Below, in pieces: positions 53,676-56,520 of a DNA stretch of 56,520 nt. Each line of letters opens with the position of its first letter. Within the stretch, counting starts at the first letter, position 1. The translations under genes were made by a program, and so were the position numbers. The notes beneath the pieces are model-generated. The model did not search any database, was not told where the DNA came from, and worked only from the letters and a program-made list of their open reading frames with translations. Origin of the DNA: Candidatus Hodarchaeota archaeon (GTDB taxonomy: Archaea; Asgardarchaeota; Heimdallarchaeia; Hodarchaeales; Hodarchaeaceae); the NCBI GenBank assembly GCA_029856365.1, contig JAHQWW010000012.1:1-56520 (forward strand). The letters run 5' to 3'.

Positions 53676-54737
53676 TTACTCCTCTTCTGATATAAAAGGT
53701 TCGGGCTCAAACTTAGGTTCAGGTTCGGGAAGTGGTTCACCATCCGCATCTGTTAATGTTACAGATGTCATACCAAATCCCACTTCAACCTCTTCAATGA
53801 TCATTTGGTAAAATTTACCTTTGAAAAAAATGTTATAAAAGAATGAAACGAGAACCACGATTAAGGAAACGTTGATTAAGCAAAAAAGAACGAGGTCAAT
53901 CATTAGTTGGGCTCTAGTGTTCCAATCACTTAAAGCGTCGGCTCCTAAAGCAGCTAAAGAACCTAAAGTGATGAATCCACTAGTTAAATTTGCAACTTTC
54001 TTTCCAATTAACCAATTGAGTTTACTTGCTGAATTATAGGCCTTCAATCTTGCATCAATAAGCATCCACGCCAGTGGATATATTAATGTGAAGATAACGG
54101 GCACAAAAAAGAACAAAATGAGTGTCCGAAGTAGAAAGAAAAGTATATTCTCGCCAGGATTTAGTATTTGAGTGGGATCACCATCTGCTAAGAAAACTGC
54201 TAGAGTGTTCATTAAGAATGCTGAAACTGACACCCAAGCAAGTAATAATGCAATATATTTATTAAATATGTCAGGCATAGCTATTTTTCCTTTTTCAGGA
54301 GGAACATATTCGAGATAATGAATGTCTCCTCTAGTAAAGAATAATTTCAGCATTTTATTATCTACAAGTAAATGAGCTGCCTTAGGTGTTACTTTCAAAC
54401 CAAGGAGAAACCATAGAAAGATAACCAAGAATGCTATAACAAAACTAACTATAATTCCAAACCAGTTAAATGGGATTACGAAGCTAGCAAGTACAATTTC
54501 CTGATTCTCATCACCTAAAAATGCTGGTGCAATAAAAAAGAACAGGGAAACCAAGATCAATATTACAGTGATGACTATTCCAGAGAATGCAAATTTGAAT
54601 TCGGGATGTCTAAGGGTACGGAACATTTCTTTCAATGTTTCTTTCATATACCCTCCTAAACGCTTCATTTTGCTTTCAGGTAGCTGATCCGTAGGAACAG
54701 CTGATGTTTCATCAGATATTGGTGAACTCTCTTCCAT
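53676..54737 (-). CDS. Unknown six-helix membrane protein with acidic Pro-rich tail
   Basis: A 353-residue protein, unrecognised. An acidic/polar N-terminus and an amphipathic helix (KETLKEMFRTLRHPEF) are followed by six hydrophobic segments, and a C-terminal tail contains PEPEPKFEPEP. The tail recalls the PEPKPEP run of the protein at 30248, which may be a lineage-wide habit. It is 125 nt downstream of the WD40 gene on the same strand; co-transcription is possible. Confidence 0.6.
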   Translation of the reverse strand: MEESSPISDETSAVPTDQLPESKMKRLGGYMKETLKEMFRTLRHPEFKFAFSGIVITVILILVSLFFFIAPAFLGDENQEIVLASFVIPFNWFGIIVSFVIAFLVIFLWFLLGLKVTPKAAHLLVDNKMLKLFFTRGDIHYLEYVPPEKGKIAMPDIFNKYIALLLAWVSVSAFLMNTLAVFLADGDPTQILNPGENILFFLLRTLILFFFVPVIFTLIYPLAWMLIDARLKAYNSASKLNWLIGKKVANLTSGFITLGSLAALGADALSDWNTRAQLMIDLVLFCLINVSLIVVLVSFFYNIFFKGKFYQMIIEEVEVGFGMTSVTLTDADGEPLPEPEPKFEPEPFISEEE

Positions 54738-54862
54738 ATTAAAGCTTCCTTTTGTTTTTCTTTCTCCTTTTAAAGTCTAATCCGCTTATTTTGGTTTAAA
54801 ACTCGAAGATGATTCTCATATTAAAGAAATGACTTGGATATTAATTCTCTCTCCAAGAACTA

Positions 54863-56520
54863 TTAATGTTTTCGTTTTCCCCAATCAATACCTGTCCAGT
54901 CGGATTTTCTCTCTCGAGGGGCTGTTTCCTCAACTATTTCTTCGATCTCTTCCTCGTCATCACTGTATTCTGCTAATCGATTCTTAATGTTCTTCTGCAC
55001 CTCGCCAAGTGAGTTTTCTAATGCTCTAGTATCAATTTTAAAGGATTGCAATTCTGGCACAACAAGTTCTTTGATTTGCTGAGTAACTGTTGCTAGATAC
55101 TCAGAAATTTTCATTAGATGATCGACATCAGTTGAGGAAATGACTTCAGGAGCAGATACCTCAGTTCCGACTTGTTCTGGTTCAATGGCAGTTGGTGGAA
55201 CATCGCTTGTTTCTATTGCTTCTAGCTCCTCTTCCACTGCTCCTGGGGCGAAAACTACTGTTGATGAAGGTTCAGCCACTTTCCCATCGATTATTTTTAT
55301 GGTTGGAGGAGGTACCAACTCACTTTCCATAACAAAAGTAGTTTCATAAATTTCGGTACTGTGAGCTACGGTGATAATTTTTTCAGGTTTTTCTTGCTTA
55401 TGAATACCTCGAATAGGTTCTGAATGTTTACATATTTCTTGGACACGAGTTATATGATGACCATCCATTTGCATAAGATATAAACGATTTTGAGCAGCAA
55501 AAAGCAGGAGTGAATTATCGATGACGTTTATTCGCTGGATAGAGGCATCAACTTTATGACTTGTAATTCTACGATTTGAGATTTTCTCCCAAAAGATTAG
55601 ATCACCGTTTGCATGACCAGTTACGTTATAATCGAATTCCAATGTTGTTCCAATCGATTTTATTGGTGATTTAGTTTCAACTGAGCTTATTAATTTTCCA
55701 TTACGTTTCCAAAACTTTATGAACCCATCATCACTCCCAGAAATAATGACTTCATCATTCATGAAGAACACTGAACTTATAAAATCGTCATGAGCTGCCC
55801 AAGTTGTTTGTTTTTTACCCTCTATTGAAAAAACATGTAATGAATAATCTCCACTACACGCTGCGACAAAGATATCCTCAGAGGGAGAGCATGCTAATCC
55901 TGTGACTAAAGGTACTTTTTTGATCCGTTTAACTTCTGACTGGTTTGTAAGATCCCAAATACTGATTGTATCATCATATGCTCCAGCAATTACAACATTA
56001 CGTGATGGAATGAACAAAACGGAGGAAATAGTTTCCTTATGCTTTGCTAATGTCTGATCGTGACCGGTTGAATAGTTTAAGTAATGGACTTGCTTATCTC
56101 CTGAAGCATAAATAATCATATTATCTCCCAAGAAGGAAACAAATTCTGCTGTATGAGAGTGGCCATCAATTTGAGATATTTTCTCTCCTGTAGGGGAGAA
56201 AATAGAAATATTACGCTCTCCAGTTCCTTTAATAATTCTGGAGTCCAAAGTAATAATAGCATTACACCCAGAAAGACTGTGATCATGACTTAAGAGCTCT
56301 CCTGTACTTGTATTGACAATAAGCATCTTTCTTTCACCAGCCACCACAACAAATCCCGCTTGGGCACTGTAATCTACAGAAAGGGGTGTGAAGTCGATTT
56401 TAAAACCAAATTGTGGATTAAAATCTAAATCCAAGATTTTACCTGTACCATCTTCAGATACAGTTACAATTCTATCCCCATCTCTACAAATAGAAGTAAT
56501 TAATCCATCATGTACAGGGA
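54863..56520 (-). CDS. WD40 beta-propeller protein, 5' end beyond window
   Basis: At least 550 codons. The first TTG in the frame lies at 56434, but it is not the start. The frame stays open to the window edge and reads as part of another WD40 blade (VHDGLITSICRDG, then RIVTVSEDGTGKILDLD). Blades with AGAYDDTISIWDLTN, ISGSDDGFIKFWKRNG and YASGDKQVHYLNY are visible, about seven in all. A Pro/Glu-rich linker, a helix and a basic end (KSDWTGIDWGKRKH) follow. WD40 proteins act as interaction platforms, and their abundance is characteristic of some Asgard lineages and cyanobacteria. Confidence 0.8.
   Translation of the reverse strand, partial: PVHDGLITSICRDGDRIVTVSEDGTGKILDLDFNPQFGFKIDFTPLSVDYSAQAGFVVVAGERKMLIVNTSTGELLSHDHSLSGCNAIITLDSRIIKGTGERNISIFSPTGEKISQIDGHSHTAEFVSFLGDNMIIYASGDKQVHYLNYSTGHDQTLAKHKETISSVLFIPSRNVVIAGAYDDTISIWDLTNQSEVKRIKKVPLVTGLACSPSEDIFVAACSGDYSLHVFSIEGKKQTTWAAHDDFISSVFFMNDEVIISGSDDGFIKFWKRNGKLISSVETKSPIKSIGTTLEFDYNVTGHANGDLIFWEKISNRRITSHKVDASIQRINVIDNSLLLFAAQNRLYLMQMDGHHITRVQEICKHSEPIRGIHKQEKPEKIITVAHSTEIYETTFVMESELVPPPTIKIIDGKVAEPSSTVVFAPGAVEEELEAIETSDVPPTAIEPEQVGTEVSAPEVISSTDVDHLMKISEYLATVTQQIKELVVPELQSFKIDTRALENSLGEVQKNIKNRLAEYSDDEEEIEEIVEETAPRERKSDWTGIDWGKRKH

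Overview
This AT-rich window (roughly 35% G+C by eye) comes from an archaeon. The best lineage marker is a Taw1/TYW1-type wyosine synthase at 31661-32701, a family confined to archaea and eukaryotes. TTG and GTG starts are frequent and Shine-Dalgarno sites are good. LVIVD-repeat and WD40 proteins and a Yip1-like membrane protein would suit an Asgard archaeon of the Heimdall/Loki kind, but that placement is inference. No rRNA, tRNA, CRISPR array, transposase or integrase was recognised.

Layout. 0-6 kb: a surface LVIVD-repeat protein, a PAP2 phosphatase, a DinB-like protein and a tautomerase, then an operon of a degenerate NTPase-like/winged-helix protein with an MscS channel, and a Lys/Glu repeat coiled coil. 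6-16.4 kb: a ferritin-like protein, CorA, a polyferredoxin plus tungsten-type aldehyde oxidoreductase pair, a bacterial-type phosphofructokinase, alpha-glucan phosphorylase and an MgtA-type Mg2+ ATPase. 16.6-25.5 kb: a membrane-protein-rich zone with two more MscS channels, two DUF308/HdeD-like genes (one broken), small membrane proteins, a Yip1-like protein and NhaA. 25.6-31.5 kb: a minus-strand run of cupin, nitrilase, M20 hydrolase, a GH57 enzyme, a broken HAD phosphatase and two related proteins of unknown function. 31.6-36 kb: Taw1, a winged-helix regulator behind twin inverted repeats, a histidine kinase, a CheW-like protein and a nitroreductase. 36-44.2 kb: a coiled coil, HdrD/GlpC-like and nitrilase genes, an M48 protease with an extra C-terminal domain, a non-pyrrolysine MttB-family methyltransferase and a broken GPH/MFS transporter. 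44.2-56.5 kb: a PHP hydrolase, a DMT transporter, UbiA, a run of PLP enzyme/MFS/unknown membrane protein, a flavin reductase, PyrG, an unknown membrane protein and a WD40 protein that runs off the right edge.

Metabolism implied: glucan is phosphorolysed and fed to glycolysis through an ATP-type PFK. Aldehydes are oxidised with ferredoxin as acceptor. Ion and turgor control is unusually heavy (three MscS, CorA, MgtA, NhaA).

The most striking feature is genome decay. Three recognisable genes are broken by single-base frameshifts (five in all, every one in the same -1 sense), and two of them also carry a TGA where Trp is expected. A small coiled-coil operon has an in-frame TAA. Two short 'fossils' of genes still intact nearby remain: the 3' end of corA (90% identical over 84 nt, its stop preserved) and the 5' end of pyrG with an internal deletion joined at a 2-nt shared sequence. 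Candidate unexplained systems are the NTPase-like/MscS operon, the CheW-like/histidine-kinase pair and the twin operator-like repeats at 32.8 kb.
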